Assembly (NCBI RefSeq): GCF_946479605.1
Contig: NZ_CAMLGT010000228.1
Location: 1-6,142, forward strand
From: an uncultured Lacibacter sp.
Lineage (GTDB): Bacteria; Bacteroidota; Bacteroidia; Chitinophagales; Chitinophagaceae
DNA length: 6,142 nucleotides
Direction of reading: 5' to 3'
Made by a program: the position numbers and the translations under genes. Every line of letters begins with the position of its first letter. The first letter of the stretch is position 1. The notes under the pieces were generated by a model. The model saw only the letters and a program-made list of their open reading frames with translations. It was not told the DNA's origin and made no database searches. Positions 4,648 through 6,142 of this stretch are shown one piece after another.

Positions 4648-6003
4648 CTATTTAATCTCAACTTCCTTTATTTTCAGTACCGGATCATTGTACACTTTTT
4701 CTTTATCCCCCTGCAGTTTCATCCACGCCCGCAAATCTTTGTCCATTTCCGCTACTGTTTGTTTAAATTTTTTGTTGTAGGCAAGATTATTTTGTTCCAT
4801 CGGATCATCTTCAATATCGTAAAGTTCTATTGCGGGGCGACGATGATATTTCTGCACAATTTCCATAGCAGCCTGATTGGTTTTTGCCAGTTCGTACCAT
4901 TGCTGCCAGAAAGAACCTGCCCCATCTTTCTTTAACAGGTCGGAATGATTTGTATGCAAGTACTCCGGGTGCAGATTGATGATATAGTGATACTTCTTTG
5001 TTCGAACACTACGCATAGGGTAAACATTCATTACTCCATCACCACTATGTGTAGTGTAAATTTTATCCCTGAACTTTTTTGCTTTTTCAAACAATATGTT
5101 ACCAAAAGATTTTCCATCAATATTTGCCGGAATTTTTGATCCGGAAACATCAAGCAGCGTAGGAAAAATATCAACCCAACTGATCATTACGTTTGATGCA
5201 GAACCAGCTTTGATCTTATTCTTCCAGATAACAAGTAATGGCGTTCTGATTCCAAGATCGTATAAATTCCATTTGGCAAAAGGCCATTGCGCACCATGAT
5301 CGCTGCTATACATAAAAATGAAATTATCAGCAAACTGTTGCTCGGCAATTTTATATACTTCGCCCATTTCATGATCCATTGCACTTATATCTGTATAGTA
5401 TCGTGCCATTTCAAGTCTTGTTTCTTTTGTATCAATTAAATAAGACGGCAACTTAATTTTATCAGGATCGTAAGTCGTCTTTTGTATCCACGGCACATGC
5501 GGTCTTCTGTCGCCCACCAACAAACACACAGGTTTTGTTGACTTACGGGTTGCAAAATATTCTCGAATGTTTTTTGCAAGATCAATCCTCGGCTTACTAA
5601 AAAAATCAAAGCCAGCAGTTTCGTTCATTTTATCATGCGCAACTTTACCAAAAGCGATCACTTCGTAACCTGCTTTCTGCAGTAATTTCGTTAGTACCGT
5701 AATGTTTTCTGCCGGATAAGTATGATTAGCTTCTGCCCCATTGCGTGCAGGCATCAAACCGGTTAACAAGGCAGCTCTGCTGGGAGCACATGCAGGTGAA
5801 GCAACAAATGCATTATTGAAACGCATTCCTTTTTTCGCCAGCATTTCCATTACCGGTGTTTTTACTTCGCCACTTCCGTAAACTGAATTATCGAAATAAC
5901 TTGCATCATCTGCAATAAAAAAAACTATGTTTGGTTTTTGCTGAGCATTGCCTTGTACAACATCTAAAAAAATAAGCACTAATACCAACACAATTTTATT
6001 CAT
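4648..6003 (-). CDS. Exported formylglycine-dependent sulfatase (S1 family)
   Basis: This 451-residue enzyme should hydrolyse sulfate esters or N-sulfates of a glycan in the periplasm or outside the cell. A signal peptide (about 1-20, cleavage after GNA) lacks a lipobox Cys. The alkaline-phosphatase-like fold is shown by PNIVFFIADD (Asp32/Asp33, metal), the sulfatase signature CAPSRAALLTG with Cys72 as the residue converted to formylglycine, GKVAH (Lys120, His123), RRPHVPW (His169), SSDHG (Asp235, His236, metal) and FAKW (Lys244). GKVAH and RPHVPW recall iduronate-2-sulfatases, while WNLYDLGIRTPLLV and the C-terminal AWMKLQGDK recall heparan N-sulfatase-like (SGSH) bacterial proteins, so the exact substrate is open. 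The maturase (FGE or anSME) is not in the window. The ATG overlaps the stop of an upstream SusD-like frame (ATGA), suggesting cotranscription and coupled translation. A bidirectional terminator follows. Confidence 0.94.
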   Translation of the reverse strand: MNKIVLVLVLIFLDVVQGNAQQKPNIVFFIADDASYFDNSVYGSGEVKTPVMEMLAKKGMRFNNAFVASPACAPSRAALLTGLMPARNGAEANHTYPAENITVLTKLLQKAGYEVIAFGKVAHDKMNETAGFDFFSKPRIDLAKNIREYFATRKSTKPVCLLVGDRRPHVPWIQKTTYDPDKIKLPSYLIDTKETRLEMARYYTDISAMDHEMGEVYKIAEQQFADNFIFMYSSDHGAQWPFAKWNLYDLGIRTPLLVIWKNKIKAGSASNVMISWVDIFPTLLDVSGSKIPANIDGKSFGNILFEKAKKFRDKIYTTHSGDGVMNVYPMRSVRTKKYHYIINLHPEYLHTNHSDLLKKDGAGSFWQQWYELAKTNQAAMEIVQKYHRRPAIELYDIEDDPMEQNNLAYNKKFKQTVAEMDKDLRAWMKLQGDKEKVYNDPVLKIKEVEIK

Positions 6004-6142
6004 CTTCTTTTCATTTTATTGAACAGGTTTATTGCCGAATTCAGATTTGAAATAATGGAATCATAGACAGCCTGTTGCTTGTCATATTTTGGCTGTAAAA
6101 TCAATTGGCCTTTAAAAGCCTCCGTGAAAGGAATATCGCCCC
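6000..6142 (-). pseudogene. SusD/RagB-like protein, apparently truncated, 5' part beyond window
   Basis: Read from the right edge, 46 codons end at TGA (6002-6000). They contain GDIPFTEAFKG and LQPKYDKQQAVYDSIISNL, followed by NSAINLFNKMKRR and stop. The first two phrases match the conserved GD(I/V)P(Y/F)xEAxKG ... PKYDxQxxVYxxI block that lies near residues 130-180 of SusD-like outer-membrane glycan-binding lipoproteins of roughly 480-550 residues. The remaining two thirds, expected after this block, is absent: the next bases are the sulfatase start and signal peptide. I therefore read it as a gene truncated by deletion or recombination, though the stop-start overlap means it may still be transcribed and translated. 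A genuine short protein ending here is less likely, and a misassembly is possible. The family call rests on motif memory over 46 residues only. Confidence 0.65.

Noticed and set aside
4945..5384. Plus-strand frames (4945-5139, 5096-5299) and the minus-strand frame 5187-5384 within the sulfatase gene.
   Set aside because: All overlap the sulfatase coding frame, which carries every expected active-site motif; no independent start signal or domain.

Overview
The window looks like chromosomal DNA of a Bacteroidota bacterium, probably of the Chitinophagaceae/Chitinophagales type. The signs are promoters of the TTG-N20-TAnnTTTG kind, near-absent Shine-Dalgarno sequences, an apparent SusD-family outer-membrane protein fragment next to a secreted sulfatase, a Bacteroidota-style DapD, and short intergenic repeats of a kind I associate with this group. 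The lineage is an inference from these features; no rRNA or marker phylogeny is available here.

Layout. Bases 1-1010 (minus) hold the first 336 residues of a CCA-adding tRNA nucleotidyltransferase (cca) that runs off the left edge. Upstream of it on the same strand is a GT4-type glycosyltransferase (1123-2274). A 305-bp divergent intergenic region (2275-2579) carries the glycosyltransferase promoter, a period-7 repeat array, a short perfect palindrome and a 43-codon ORF that overlaps the next gene by ATGA. On the plus strand follow dapD (2580-3386, lysine/diaminopimelate synthesis), a strong intrinsic terminator, an EamA-family ten-helix transporter (3463-4377), and a tRNA-Leu(CAG) gene (4488-4571) with a near-consensus promoter. 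A bidirectional terminator (4581-4611) separates the tRNA from a convergent, exported formylglycine sulfatase (4648-6003, minus). Its start codon overlaps the stop codon of a SusD-like reading frame that enters from the right edge and appears truncated.

How the parts relate. The tRNA-Leu gene does not encode its CCA end, so it depends on the enzyme encoded at the left edge. DapD and the EamA transporter are adjacent, but a terminator separates them and no functional link is proven. The sulfatase and the SusD-like fragment look like the worn edge of a polysaccharide-utilisation locus for a sulfated glycan.

The most unusual signals are not a new multi-gene system. They are (i) two different period-7 tandem arrays, each directly upstream of a TAnnTTTG box that lies only 5-6 nt before a start codon, which predicts leaderless mRNAs; (ii) the truncated SusD-like frame coupled to the sulfatase by ATGA; and (iii) the small ORF coupled the same way to dapD. 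No CRISPR array, insertion sequence, phage gene or recognisable defence gene was seen.
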